NCBI GenBank assembly: GCA_002455255.1
Contig: DKKL01000029.1
Coordinates: forward strand, 1-15,244
Direction: 5' to 3'
From: Candidatus Tepidiaquacellales bacterium UBA6667
GTDB taxonomy: Bacteria; Bacteroidota; Ignavibacteria; Tepidaquicellales; Tepidaquicellaceae
Length of the DNA stretch: 15,244 nucleotides
The notes beneath the pieces were generated by a model. That model was given only the letters and a program-made list of their open reading frames with translations. It was not told where the DNA came from and did no database searches. Within the stretch, counting starts at the first letter, position 1. Each line of letters starts with the position of its first letter. A program made the position numbers and the translations under genes. Positions 1 to 8,999 of the stretch are shown piece by piece.

Positions 1-1152
1 GGTGATAACTGGTTCGTTAGTTTGACAGACAATGGGAATAGAAATTTTGTAAAAATAATATTTATTAATAAAGATACAGGGTTTGCAGCAGCAAAATTTT
101 CATTTAAAAGTAATGGTACATTATATAAGACTACAAATGCAGGTATTAATTGGATTACAATTCCAAATCCATTAGCTTCATTCGATTACGAAGATATTGC
201 TGTTATAAATGAAAATATTCTATGGTGTGTGGAAGATGACTTTTTCAGCGGAGGTGCATATTTATCAACCAACGGAGGATTGAATTGGACAAGAAAATTC
301 GATGGAGGGAATTTTAATCCGGTGAAGATATATATGTATAATGAAAGAATAGGATTTATTACAAGAGGAACCTCATCAACAAGCAGATTTTATAAAACCA
401 CAAATTCCGGAGACAACTGGACACTTATTCCAAATACAGGAGGATTTGATAATTTATTTTTCTTAGATAGTTTGATTGGCTTTAAATGCCAGGGGTTTAA
501 TCTGTACAAATCTTCAGATGGAGGTTTAACATGGAAAGATACCATATTCAAATCATTTTTTTCGGGAGGTGTAGCTATGGGGTTTAGAGATTTCCATGCT
601 GTTAATGAAGATACTATATGGGGTAGCGGTGGCTATTTTTTCCCGGGTTTTAAAAGTATAATACCTATAACTACAAATGGGGGAAATACATGGGGTTACC
701 AAATACCTCATGATAGTGTAACAGGTGAGTTTTCTATAATCACTTTTTATAATAAAAATTATGGTTGGATGTTTCGTCGTACAAAAAATGATATGACAAA
801 TAGTTTCAATGGAGTTCATACGGTTACCGGAGGAGATACAATAATACATTTAGTAGATATTAAACAAATATCAACTGAAATACCAATCAAATTTAAACTT
901 TATCAAAACTATCCAAATCCGTTCAATCCAAAAACGAAGATTTCATTTTCCGTGAAAAGCCAAGAAACAAAAATCGGAATAAAAATATATGATATTTCAG
1001 GTAAATTTATTTCAGAGTTAGTAAATCAAAATATTTCAGCAGGCACGTATGAAGTAGAATTTGATGGAAGTAATCTCTCGTCAGGGATTTATTTCTATTC
1101 GCTAATATCAGATAACTTTACCGAAACGAAAAAAATGATGCTTATAAAGTAA
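1..1152 (+). CDS. Secreted Asp-box/BNR (YCF48-like) repeat protein with T9SS C-terminal sorting domain, 5' partial
   Basis: The reading frame is open from base 1 (first codons read Gly-Asp-Asn-Trp), so the true start lies upstream; a TTG at 22 is not a convincing start. The 383 visible residues carry six or so W-ending repeat motifs of the Asp-box type (GDNW, AGINW, GGLNW, SGDNW, SSDGGLTW, GGNTW), spaced as expected for beta-propeller blades of the BNR or YCF48-like kind. From about codon 298 to the stop there is a T9SS type A sorting domain: the YQNYPNPFNP signature, a beta-rich segment containing IYDISGK, then SSGIYFYSL and the terminal KKMMLIK. The protein is therefore inferred to cross the outer membrane by the type IX system and to be surface-bound or released. 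The ligand or function of the propeller cannot be told from sequence. It lies 70 nt upstream of another T9SS substrate; I see no terminator between them. Confidence 0.85.
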   Translation, partial: GDNWFVSLTDNGNRNFVKIIFINKDTGFAAAKFSFKSNGTLYKTTNAGINWITIPNPLASFDYEDIAVINENILWCVEDDFFSGGAYLSTNGGLNWTRKFDGGNFNPVKIYMYNERIGFITRGTSSTSRFYKTTNSGDNWTLIPNTGGFDNLFFLDSLIGFKCQGFNLYKSSDGGLTWKDTIFKSFFSGGVAMGFRDFHAVNEDTIWGSGGYFFPGFKSIIPITTNGGNTWGYQIPHDSVTGEFSIITFYNKNYGWMFRRTKNDMTNSFNGVHTVTGGDTIIHLVDIKQISTEIPIKFKLYQNYPNPFNPKTKISFSVKSQETKIGIKIYDISGKFISELVNQNISAGTYEVEFDGSNLSSGIYFYSLISDNFTETKKMMLIK

Positions 1153-1222
1153 TATAACTCAAAAATAAAAATAAGTAAAGCTCTGAAATCAGACAATTAT
1201 AGATTAAAAAATATATACCTGT

Positions 1223-4200
1223 ATGAAAACAAAAAAATCAAACAGAGAGCTTATAAGATTTGCTTATACTCTCACCGTCGCTTTGTTTCTGCATTTTTCA
1301 TTTTCCGGTTTTGAAGTAAAAGAAAACTCACTGATAGTAAATACACCGGTATCTGACCCTCCAAGCCCAAATAACAGATTTATTATCGGTGCAATGGATG
1401 GTGCTTTTGATCAGTCTTTTAATTACTCTAAGCTTCCTGAGATAAGTGTTAATGTCTGGCATAGATACGCTGATTTAAATCTTGGTTGGACAGGGTTTTT
1501 CCCAAATCAGCAAGTTGACGATTCCTGGAATACTGATATAAGTGTTTATCAGTCGGAGGTTACAAACAGGGTGAATACAAATTTTAATTCATATAATATG
1601 TTAACCCTCTTTCAAAGACCAAAATTTGAAAGATATTGCTTCGGTCAAAGCAGCGAATATCAGTGTGAAAGAGTTGATAGGAATGAATATTACTGGTTTT
1701 ACTCATATGATTTTTCTCGTATTAGTACAGATGGTTATATTGATGATATTATTGATAACAGTTCCTGGGGAGTCGGAGAAAAAGTTAAAAAGTGTTCTCC
1801 AATTCCTTCACTTAACTCAAACTCAGAAATATTGATTGACTCAGGATTAAAAGCAAATATGGAACAGGTAAATACTTTTTGGGACCCTCCTTATATTGGT
1901 GATCAACAATGTATATGGCATATTATGCCAAGAATAAGAATTGATATTGCATTTGCAAATAATAATAATAATTGGAATACTAACGTTTGTAAAATAGTTA
2001 TTAAGAACTGGAAAGGAGAAAAAAGAGAACAAATTTTAAAAGTTGCAAATTTTAGAGAAGATGATAATACTTACTATGACGGTTCTTATATATCAGAATA
2101 TTTCGAACATCCAATATCCCCCTTAACAAATCTTCTAATCAACGACCCTATGTGGTTCAAGGATTCCAATCATTATGTTTATCCAAATCTTACAGATTTT
2201 CAAGTTTATTGGTATAATAACTGCAATATGTGGATTGATTATATTAAAGTTGAAGATGATTACGCATATAAATTGTTAACATTAAAGGATCCATTTACAA
2301 TAAGTGAACTTGTAAAAGAACTTCGTCTTGCAGAAAGTCTATATCCCAAAGCTTTGCCTTATATTGAAGAATTTGAATTTAATCATATTCCTTGTATAGC
2401 AGCAGTTAATAAACTTTTAAAGGATTCTGCAAATGCTGATATGACTTTAAGAGTATGTTTTAATTATACGGGACTCACTGTGATGCTTCCTTATTGGTGG
2501 GAAAATTATTTTTCACCTGAAGAAATGAATCATTATCTATTTGAAAGAGCACAGTTAGATGATGCGATACCTGAACCATATCCGATGTATGGTATGGATG
2601 GAAATGAAACGGATATACCGGAAAATTATCCATTATATGGTGTTCATGGTGATGGAACTGCTGCCGGAGGATGGGGTGAACAATATAAAAGCAAATCACC
2701 AAATACTTTACCAATTTATCAGAGTAATCCAAGTATTAATTACAGTAAAAATGATGGTTTACTAACTTTTAAAACTGACCCTGACGATTATGAAAGTTGG
2801 CTTCAAAATCAACTTGATACCTGGCAAGGAAGTTCCGGAATGTTATTTATGTCAAAGTATTGCGATACTTTAGCAAGAGAATATGGAAAAAGATTTACTT
2901 TTTTACATCAGTCTCATATGTGGTGGACACCATCTTATAAGCTCAAAGAACCAACAAATGAAGAAGTAGAGTTAATGGCAAATATGGCAATCGGTTTCGG
3001 TGCTAAAGGTATTTTTTACTTTGCATATATGGGATATGGTGACATTTCAGATTCAACGCACTACACAAGAGGTTTATTAGATCCGGGATTAAATGTTAAA
3101 AGAAAAACTAATGTTTATGGTCAACCCAAATGGGATAAATATGTAGAGATTAATGCTAAATACAAAAAATGGGGAAGTCATTTAGTATCATTTACGGATT
3201 ATAATAAAATTAACAGTTATAACTTTAGACTTTATTCAGAAAAAACTCAGTTACTAAACAATACATTTTTAAATGATTTGATTTCATATAATCCTTTACC
3301 TTCTGATTTTAATACACCTGATATTAATACTCCTGAAAACCCTGAAAATAGTTATTTTCAAGTAAGTTTATTTAATAATGATAATCCTTTTGATAATTAT
3401 TTAATGATTCAAAACAGAAGATGTAGTCCATATTATCCACATAACTCGGAAAATGGTGGAAGACGAAGTGTAAGAATTAAAATTGACCAAAACTCAAATG
3501 AATTTTCCGGATTTAACAATTGGAAAATTATAGATCTGGAAACTGAAAATACAGTTGCAACTTTTGACAAAAACATTGTAAATTCAATTGACTTCGGGTG
3601 GTATTTACCAGGTGAAGGTAAGCTTTACAAAATCGCTCCTGTAATGCAAGAGGGCGGAACATTAGTAACAAATGAAGTTGTGGACGGATTATCCATTGTT
3701 TGTAAAGGAGAGGTTTTAAATGGAGGATATGATATTACACTCAATCCGGGAACTAATATAATTTTTAATAACAATGCAGGTTTTACAATAAACGGCGGAA
3801 GTTTTATTTCCGGAGCGTTCCCTGAAGATCATAACGCTGCACCTGTAAATATTAACGGCGCTGATAACAATGAAAATCAATGGGGTGGTTTTGACTTTGA
3901 AAATTGCGAACTTGTTCATATCACAAAAACTAATATGTCAAAAGTCAAACAAGAGAATACTTATGCTACATATATGGTTTCAGCTGTTGACTGCCCGAAT
4001 GTAATAATCAAAAACTGTAATTTTACGATTGAAGATCAAAGAGAATCCTGCGGAGCAATTCAAATACATTTTCTTGACTCACCTCAGGAAATGCCTTATC
4101 CTTCAATTCTGATTCACTCAAATTATTTCAATCTTTCGTCTGCAGAGAATGTAATTTCCGTTCCTGCTGTAAGCATTATGAACTATGGCTATTCTCAAAC

Positions 4201-5989
4201 TCCTGCATATATAAGCTGGAACAGGTTTGAAGGAAATAATTCAACAATCGCAATATCTTTAAGTAATGTTACAGGTGGTGTTATAAATAAAAATACTATA
4301 AATGGATTTCCTAATGCGATAAATTTACTTGCAACACACATTGATTTGTTTAAAAATAATTTATCGTTTAATACGGAAACATCGAATTCAAATTTAAGTT
4401 TATCAAGTGGTTCTCTCGTTAATTTATCAACAATAAACCAAAGTTTGCTTGGTGGTTTTAATTTGTTTAACAATAACGGTGATAATATAAGTACTGATAA
4501 TTCATATACTGCTTTGGATGAAGGGTATAATTATTTTTATACACATAATTCTTCAGTTTTTCATATAACAGGCAGTTTTAATGATGATTATAATGTCTCA
4601 AGAGATGTTCAAGCGTCTAAAAATTGTTTTTATGTTGATAATTCATCCGGAAGTGCAAATCATGATGTGAAGTGGCATACTGCAAGTACAAATGTCTCTT
4701 TCAATTTCTTGCCTTTACAATGCACACAACCTGAAATCATAAGTGGTGAATTAATAGAATATTCAGAATATATAACAGATACTTTGTGGAATATATCAGG
4801 AGGATTTGGAGGTGGGCTTAGCTCAAAAAACTCAGTTGGTGAAATAAATATTTACAAAGCAAAAACTGATTCTTTAAAAATAAAATTAAGGAAACAAAAG
4901 TTATCGGATGTTAAAAGAATTGGGAATGAGTTGCTGAACAGTTTCATTGATTCGGCAGGGATTATAAATGTTATTCAACCATTGTATTATTCTTCATTAA
5001 TGACGGATGATTCAGTTAATACAAATATCACTGCTTTAAAGTCAAAACTTGAACAGATAATTTCTTCAAATGGATATAATTCAGCATTGGTATTAAGGTG
5101 TAATTATTTCATACAAAAATGTAAAGTGAAACTTGGAGATTATCAGTCAGCATTGACCGGTTTTCAACAGTTTATGAATAGTTATCCTTACAGCTGGGAA
5201 GGAATAGTTTCAAGTTGGGATTACTCTGCAACACAGCTATTGGCGGGAGGCGGTTCAGGAGGCGGACTTAGCGATGACAAAAGCAAAAACCTTGACCACG
5301 AATTACACCAATTAAACGAATTTTCACTAAGCGAAGCTAAGAAAGCAATAATTGAAAACGATTCCGAAACTTTTGATGACAAAATCAAAAAATCTGTTAC
5401 ACAAACATTAAATGATACGAAAGAAAGTTCAATTAACGAGTTGAAAAAATATGAGGAAAAGGTAGTTGAAATAAAAAAGAGTAAGTCTGATGAACCAAGT
5501 TTGACAAAGACTAAATCCAAAGATGAAATGATTAAAGAAAAAAGACTGGAGAAAACCATTGAGAAGAAAATTGAACAGAAAAGAGTTATAAACGAATCAA
5601 TAAAACCACGAAAACCTGAAAGTATTTCCGAACAAATTAACTTTGTAAATAATGACATTAAGAAAATTATCTCAGTAACCGGTTCAACGGAAAGCGATAA
5701 CTCAAAAGGAACAGAAACACCGCATGAATATTCTTTAAGTCAGAACTATCCTAATCCATTTAATCCGAATACAAAAATATCTTTTACAATTCCAAAGGAT
5801 ATTAAAGTAACTCTTGTAATTTATGATATTCTTGGAAGGGAAATAACAAAACTTGTGAACAATGAATTGAAGCAGACTGGAATTCATACTTATGATTTCA
5901 ATGCATCAAAACTCGCAAGCGGAATTTATTTTTATTCGATTATTACTAATGAATTTAAACAAACTAAGAGAATGGTGTTAATAAAATAA
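1223..5989 (+). CDS. Very large T9SS-exported multidomain protein (TIM-barrel-like, beta-helix, TPR-like, coiled-coil, sorting domain)
   Basis: This 1588-residue protein starts at an ATG followed by a basic n-region and a hydrophobic core (about residues 12-29), a plausible signal peptide. Residues about 45-700 are rich in Trp and Tyr; a segment near 595-625 (GAKGIFYFAYMGYGD) resembles the late strand of a TIM-barrel glycoside hydrolase, but I cannot assign a family or catalytic pair. Residues 448-463 and 464-479 are tandem near-copies (IPEPYPMYGMDG / IPENYPLYGVHG). About 815-1165 looks like a right-handed parallel beta-helix, with repeated Asn-rich short strands. Two Gly-rich linkers, GGFGGGLS (1193-1200) and GGGSGGGLS (1342-1350), bracket a helical TPR-like piece. 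A very charged Lys/Glu coiled-coil region follows (about 1350-1495), then the sorting domain (1501-1588, SQNYPNPFNPNTKISF, ending MVLIK). No clear Shine-Dalgarno precedes the start. Export and coding status are secure; enzymatic activity is only inferred. Confidence 0.9.
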   Translation: MKTKKSNRELIRFAYTLTVALFLHFSFSGFEVKENSLIVNTPVSDPPSPNNRFIIGAMDGAFDQSFNYSKLPEISVNVWHRYADLNLGWTGFFPNQQVDDSWNTDISVYQSEVTNRVNTNFNSYNMLTLFQRPKFERYCFGQSSEYQCERVDRNEYYWFYSYDFSRISTDGYIDDIIDNSSWGVGEKVKKCSPIPSLNSNSEILIDSGLKANMEQVNTFWDPPYIGDQQCIWHIMPRIRIDIAFANNNNNWNTNVCKIVIKNWKGEKREQILKVANFREDDNTYYDGSYISEYFEHPISPLTNLLINDPMWFKDSNHYVYPNLTDFQVYWYNNCNMWIDYIKVEDDYAYKLLTLKDPFTISELVKELRLAESLYPKALPYIEEFEFNHIPCIAAVNKLLKDSANADMTLRVCFNYTGLTVMLPYWWENYFSPEEMNHYLFERAQLDDAIPEPYPMYGMDGNETDIPENYPLYGVHGDGTAAGGWGEQYKSKSPNTLPIYQSNPSINYSKNDGLLTFKTDPDDYESWLQNQLDTWQGSSGMLFMSKYCDTLAREYGKRFTFLHQSHMWWTPSYKLKEPTNEEVELMANMAIGFGAKGIFYFAYMGYGDISDSTHYTRGLLDPGLNVKRKTNVYGQPKWDKYVEINAKYKKWGSHLVSFTDYNKINSYNFRLYSEKTQLLNNTFLNDLISYNPLPSDFNTPDINTPENPENSYFQVSLFNNDNPFDNYLMIQNRRCSPYYPHNSENGGRRSVRIKIDQNSNEFSGFNNWKIIDLETENTVATFDKNIVNSIDFGWYLPGEGKLYKIAPVMQEGGTLVTNEVVDGLSIVCKGEVLNGGYDITLNPGTNIIFNNNAGFTINGGSFISGAFPEDHNAAPVNINGADNNENQWGGFDFENCELVHITKTNMSKVKQENTYATYMVSAVDCPNVIIKNCNFTIEDQRESCGAIQIHFLDSPQEMPYPSILIHSNYFNLSSAENVISVPAVSIMNYGYSQTPAYISWNRFEGNNSTIAISLSNVTGGVINKNTINGFPNAINLLATHIDLFKNNLSFNTETSNSNLSLSSGSLVNLSTINQSLLGGFNLFNNNGDNISTDNSYTALDEGYNYFYTHNSSVFHITGSFNDDYNVSRDVQASKNCFYVDNSSGSANHDVKWHTASTNVSFNFLPLQCTQPEIISGELIEYSEYITDTLWNISGGFGGGLSSKNSVGEINIYKAKTDSLKIKLRKQKLSDVKRIGNELLNSFIDSAGIINVIQPLYYSSLMTDDSVNTNITALKSKLEQIISSNGYNSALVLRCNYFIQKCKVKLGDYQSALTGFQQFMNSYPYSWEGIVSSWDYSATQLLAGGGSGGGLSDDKSKNLDHELHQLNEFSLSEAKKAIIENDSETFDDKIKKSVTQTLNDTKESSINELKKYEEKVVEIKKSKSDEPSLTKTKSKDEMIKEKRLEKTIEKKIEQKRVINESIKPRKPESISEQINFVNNDIKKIISVTGSTESDNSKGTETPHEYSLSQNYPNPFNPNTKISFTIPKDIKVTLVIYDILGREITKLVNNELKQTGIHTYDFNASKLASGIYFYSIITNEFKQTKRMVLIK

Positions 5990-6004
5990 AATATTTTTAT
6001 AAGA

Positions 6005-6046
6005 GTATCAGTCTTCTGATAACCGGAAGACTGATACATTTTTTTT
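6005..6046 (+). terminator. Rho-independent terminator after the large T9SS protein
   Basis: A perfect 12-bp stem (GTATCAGTCTTC at 6005-6016 with its complement at 6026-6037) can be extended by a G-U and a G-C pair over a five-base loop, and is followed by A and eight T (6038-6046). It begins 16 nt after the stop codon. It ends the T9SS transcription unit and separates it from the ffh block. Confidence 0.92.
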
Positions 6047-6319
6047 AACGCAGTTTTCATTATGTAATTGATACTTGTAAAATTTTTTAAAATTTCCGAA
6101 AATATGGTTATTCTATCAATTATAACTCTACTCTTCACAAATTGATTGGAAGAGGAATAGATTTATCAACACTACTTCTCATAATTTAAATTTTTCTTAC
6201 TCACTGACTTACAGGAAAAAGATACATGTTTTCAAAAATCCATTATCCAACTCAAATATATTCATTGAAAAACATATCAAAATTAATTATTTTCCATAAT
6301 ACTGTAAAAACCGTAAATA
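6047..6319. other. Non-coding leader region of the ffh block
   Basis: There is no convincing ORF on either strand and no RNA gene that I recognise. It is very AT-rich. Its only visible content is a candidate promoter near its 3' end and the untranslated leader of ffh, which has no obvious Shine-Dalgarno sequence. Confidence 0.6.
6265..6293 (+). promoter_or_regulatory. Candidate promoter for ffh-rpsP-khpA-rimM-trmD
   Basis: TTGAAA at 6265-6270 is separated by 17 nt from TATTTT at 6288-6293, which would start transcription about 20 nt before the ffh ATG. The -10 matches the housekeeping consensus at only four of six positions, and such matches are common by chance in AT-rich DNA. Position downstream of a terminator and upstream of a long operon is the main support. 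Confidence 0.3.
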
Positions 6320-7663
6320 ATGTTTGAAGATATATCATCGAAGCTTGAGACCGTACTGAAAAAAATCAAAGGTCAAGGCAAGATTACTGAAAGAAATATT
6401 GAAGAATCTTTAAGAGAAATCAGACGCGTGCTTTTTGATGCGGATGTTAACTATAAAGTTGTAAATAATTTTCTCGAAGATGTTAAAAAAAGATCCTTAG
6501 GGCAAAATGTCTTAACAAGCATTACCCCCGGGCAACTTATCGTTAAAATAATTAACGATGAACTTATTAAACTTCTAGGTTCAGAAAAAATTGATATCAA
6601 GTTTTCAAATGAAATTCCTTCAATTATAATGATTGTTGGTTTGCAAGGATCGGGTAAAACTACTTTTTCCGGGAAGCTTGCAAGACTAATTAAAAACAAA
6701 GGTCGTCATCCGGTTCTTGCTGCTTGCGATATTTACAGACCTGCGGCTATTGAACAGTTGAAAATACTCGGAAAACAAATTGAAGTTCCGGTTTACGCAG
6801 AAGATGAAAATAAAGATGCACTTGCTATTGCTAAAAATGCGATTGACTATGCTAAAAAAAATGCACGTGATACTGTAATAATTGATACTGCCGGTCGTCT
6901 TGCGATTGATGAAGAAATGATGAACGAAGTTCAGAAAATTAAAACTGCTGTTAATCCTTCAGAAATTTTATTTGTTGTAGATTCTATGACCGGTCAGGAT
7001 GCTGTAAATACTGCAAAGACATTTCATGATAAACTCAATTTTGACGGAATAGTTCTTACGAAACTTGATGGTGATACAAGAGGCGGTGCTGCATTATCAA
7101 TAAAAGCCGTTGTAAATGTGCCAATAAAATTTGCATCACTTGGCGAGAAAATGGAAGCTCTTGAACCTTTCTACCCTGACAGAATGGCCGGCAGAATTTT
7201 AGGGAAAGGTGATATCGTTTCATTTGTAGAAAAAGCACAGGAAGAGATTGATGTTAAAGAAGCGGAAAAACTTGAAGAAAAACTTAAAAAGAATAAATTT
7301 GATTTCAATGATTTTCTTTCTCAGTTAAAGCAAATCAAAAATATGGGTTCCTTATCATCACTGGTTTCAATGTTGCCGGGTGTTGGTAATGCACTTAAAG
7401 GTAAAGATATAGATGAAAAAGTTTTGACAAGAATAGAGGCGGTGATACTTTCGATGACATATGAGGAAAGAGAAAACCCAAAAGTATTAAACGGGTCACG
7501 CAGAAGAAGAATTGCAAACGGAAGCGGAAACCCGATTCAGGAAGTAAACAGGATTATTAAACAGTTTGAAGATATGCAAAAAATGATGAAAAATTTTAAT
7601 AAAGGAAAAATGTTTAATATGATGAAGAAAATGAATATTCCTGCAAATTTTAAATTTAACTAA
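6320..7663 (+). CDS. ffh: Signal recognition particle protein Ffh (SRP54)
   Basis: This is the GTPase that binds signal sequences on nascent chains together with 4.5S RNA and delivers ribosomes to FtsY at the inner membrane. The 447 residues match the usual Ffh length and order. An N-terminal four-helix N domain spans about 1-85. The G domain carries the P-loop GLQGSGKTT (107-115), the DTAGR switch and the TKLDGDTRGG guanine-specificity and closing motifs. A linker containing ALEPFYPDRMAGRILG leads to a Met-rich M domain. In the M domain the RNA-binding stretch RRRRIANGSG followed by QEVNRIIKQF is intact, and the tail is rich in Met and Lys. The ATG at 6320 gives the canonical N-terminus (MFEDISSKLE). 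It is the first gene of the block, with rpsP 32 nt downstream. Confidence 0.98.
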   Translation: MFEDISSKLETVLKKIKGQGKITERNIEESLREIRRVLFDADVNYKVVNNFLEDVKKRSLGQNVLTSITPGQLIVKIINDELIKLLGSEKIDIKFSNEIPSIIMIVGLQGSGKTTFSGKLARLIKNKGRHPVLAACDIYRPAAIEQLKILGKQIEVPVYAEDENKDALAIAKNAIDYAKKNARDTVIIDTAGRLAIDEEMMNEVQKIKTAVNPSEILFVVDSMTGQDAVNTAKTFHDKLNFDGIVLTKLDGDTRGGAALSIKAVVNVPIKFASLGEKMEALEPFYPDRMAGRILGKGDIVSFVEKAQEEIDVKEAEKLEEKLKKNKFDFNDFLSQLKQIKNMGSLSSLVSMLPGVGNALKGKDIDEKVLTRIEAVILSMTYEERENPKVLNGSRRRRIANGSGNPIQEVNRIIKQFEDMQKMMKNFNKGKMFNMMKKMNIPANFKFN

Positions 7664-7695
7664 TAAGATAAAATAAATACAAAAGGAAAAACCAA

Positions 7696-8100
7696 TTGGT
7701 AAAACTTAGATTAAAAAGAATGGGTAAAAAACATAAACCCATTTATAAAGTAGTTGCTGCTGATGCAAGATCACCAAGAGACGGTAAATTTATTGAAGCC
7801 GTCGGACACTATAATCCAAATCCGGAACCTATGGAAGTAAAACTTGATACTGACAGAGTGCTTCACTGGCTAAAAACCGGCGCAATACCTACCAATACTG
7901 TCAGGAGTTTATTCAAGAATGAAGGAATTTTATTAAGATGGAATCTCGAAAAAAGAGGGAAAACATCTGAAGAAATCGAAGAAGCTTTAAACACTTTTTA
8001 TTCAGGAAAATCTGCAAAACTCGAAAGAGCAAAAGCAAGAAAAATCAGAAGAAAAGAGAATAAAGCAAAACGGGATGCTGAAGCAAAACAATCTGCATAA
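7696..8100 (+). CDS. rpsP: 30S ribosomal protein bS16
   Basis: bS16 is an early-assembly protein of the small ribosomal subunit. The N-terminal half is diagnostic (VKLRLKRMGKKHKPIYKVV, then SPRDGKFIEAVGHYNP, and later a TGAIPTNTVRSLF segment). The start is TTG at 7696: it gives exactly the family N-terminus MVKLRLKRMG, there is no in-frame ATG at the right place, and AAAAGGA lies about 8-9 nt upstream. At 134 residues it is longer than the common 80-90; the excess is a C-terminal tail (about 83-134) dominated by Lys, Arg, Glu and Ala, with a charged helical look. Extended bS16 tails are known in the Bacteroidota-Chlorobiota lineage. The ffh-rpsP-khpA-rimM-trmD-rplS gene order supports the call. 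Confidence 0.97.
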   Translation: MVKLRLKRMGKKHKPIYKVVAADARSPRDGKFIEAVGHYNPNPEPMEVKLDTDRVLHWLKTGAIPTNTVRSLFKNEGILLRWNLEKRGKTSEEIEEALNTFYSGKSAKLERAKARKIRRKENKAKRDAEAKQSA

Positions 8101-8186
8101 ATTACTGTAAGAATTGCACATCAACATTTTGTTAATGTAGTTTTTAAAAGAATTTATTCTTAAACTATATAACAGGAGCAAATACT

Positions 8187-8432
8187 ATGAAAGAATTCAT
8201 AGAATTTATTGCAAAACATCTTGTAGATAATCCTGAAGCAGTTAATGTTGAGGAGATGTCAACTGAAGATGCTATTAAATTCCGGCTGACTGTTGCTGAC
8301 AATGAAACCGGTAAAGTGATTGGCAAAGAGGGTAAAACCGCAAAAGCTATGAGAACACTTTTAACGGCAATTGCAGCAAAAAACGGAAAAAAAGCTTTAT
8401 TGGAAATTCCAGATAAAAACAGAAAAGAATAA
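8187..8432 (+). CDS. khpA: KH-domain RNA-binding protein KhpA
   Basis: KhpA is a small RNA-binding protein, usually a KhpB partner, coded between rpsP and rimM in many bacteria. The 81-residue product is a single KH domain. The nucleic-acid-binding loop is visible as VIGKEGKTAKAMRTLL, where GKEG is the GxxG element, followed by a helix and a last strand (KKALLEIPD). The ATG at 8187 is preceded by AGGAG at 8174-8178, one of the clearest ribosome binding sites in the window. The stop TAA (8430-8432) overlaps the possible start region of rimM, so the two genes are probably translationally coupled. An 86-nt gap separates it from rpsP. Confidence 0.95.
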   Translation: MKEFIEFIAKHLVDNPEAVNVEEMSTEDAIKFRLTVADNETGKVIGKEGKTAKAMRTLLTAIAAKNGKKALLEIPDKNRKE

Positions 8433-8983
8433 ATATCAGCTTAGATCTTTTATACGATAATTTCATTACTGTCGGAAAACTCGGAAAACCTTTTGGTATA
8501 AATGGATATCTTAATGTTATCCCTTATACTGATTTTCCTGAAAGGTTTCTTAAAATTGAATCCTTATATCTTTATAATGAAAAAAATAAAATTTTCATAA
8601 AGAATAAGGATTTTTTTATTTTCAATATTGATGATGTCAAAATAAACGGTGAAAAAATCAGAATAAAATTTTCAGGACTTGATTCATTAAACGATATAAA
8701 AAATTTAGTTAATTTATTTTTGCTTGTTGAAGAGAAAGACAGATTTGAGCCGCCTGGAAATAAACCTTATTATTATGAACTTATAAATCTTGATGCGTAT
8801 TCCGGAGATAAATTAATTGGAAAAATTTCAGGAGTGGAAAATTACGGAGCGGATGATTTATTGAAAATTTCAATTCCGGACAAACCGGAAATTTTAGTCC
8901 CCTATCGAAATGAATTTGTAAGCAAAATTGATTTAAAAAATAAATCAATTCACCTGAATCTTATTGAAGGATTTTTAGAATGA
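8429..8983 (+). CDS. rimM: Ribosome maturation factor RimM, non-canonical start
   Basis: RimM binds uS19 and helps mature the 16S rRNA 3' domain of the 30S subunit. The product shows the N-terminal RimM beta-barrel (ITVGKLGKPFGINGYL, then IPYTDFPERF) and a C-terminal PRC barrel (YYYELINLDA through LVPYRNEFVSKIDL and ending IEGFLE). The conserved N-terminus lies well upstream of the first in-frame ATG/GTG/TTG (TTG at 8720, which would remove about half the protein). The frame is open from 8417, just after an in-frame TAA at 8414. The start placed here is ATA at 8429, overlapping the khpA stop as ATAA and giving 184 residues, normal for RimM. Alternatives are ATT at 8465, a -1 frameshift out of khpA, or a base error. 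Gene identity is secure; the start is not. Confidence 0.88.
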   Translation: MNISLDLLYDNFITVGKLGKPFGINGYLNVIPYTDFPERFLKIESLYLYNEKNKIFIKNKDFFIFNIDDVKINGEKIRIKFSGLDSLNDIKNLVNLFLLVEEKDRFEPPGNKPYYYELINLDAYSGDKLIGKISGVENYGADDLLKISIPDKPEILVPYRNEFVSKIDLKNKSIHLNLIEGFLE

Positions 8984-8999
8984 TAATTTTGAAACATAT

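Noticed and set aside
1182..1193. TCTGA-AA-TCAGA palindrome between the two T9SS genes
   Set aside because: The stem is five base pairs with a two-base loop and no T-run, so I do not call a terminator.
5221..5658. 145-codon minus-strand ORF rich in Ser, Phe and Leu
   Set aside because: It is the antisense image of the Lys/Glu/Asp-rich coiled-coil coding region; its composition is explained by the sense codons.
8148..8161. AAGAAT-TT-ATTCTT palindrome between rpsP and khpA
   Set aside because: The loop is only two bases, the stem is AT-rich and no T-tract follows, so a functional terminator is unlikely.
8414..8420. T AAA AAC near the khpA end as a -1 frameshift heptamer
   Set aside because: The first base is T, not A, so the P-site tRNA would re-pair on TAA. 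It does not fit X XXY YYZ; the A AAA G at 8423-8427 is the only reasonable slip site.
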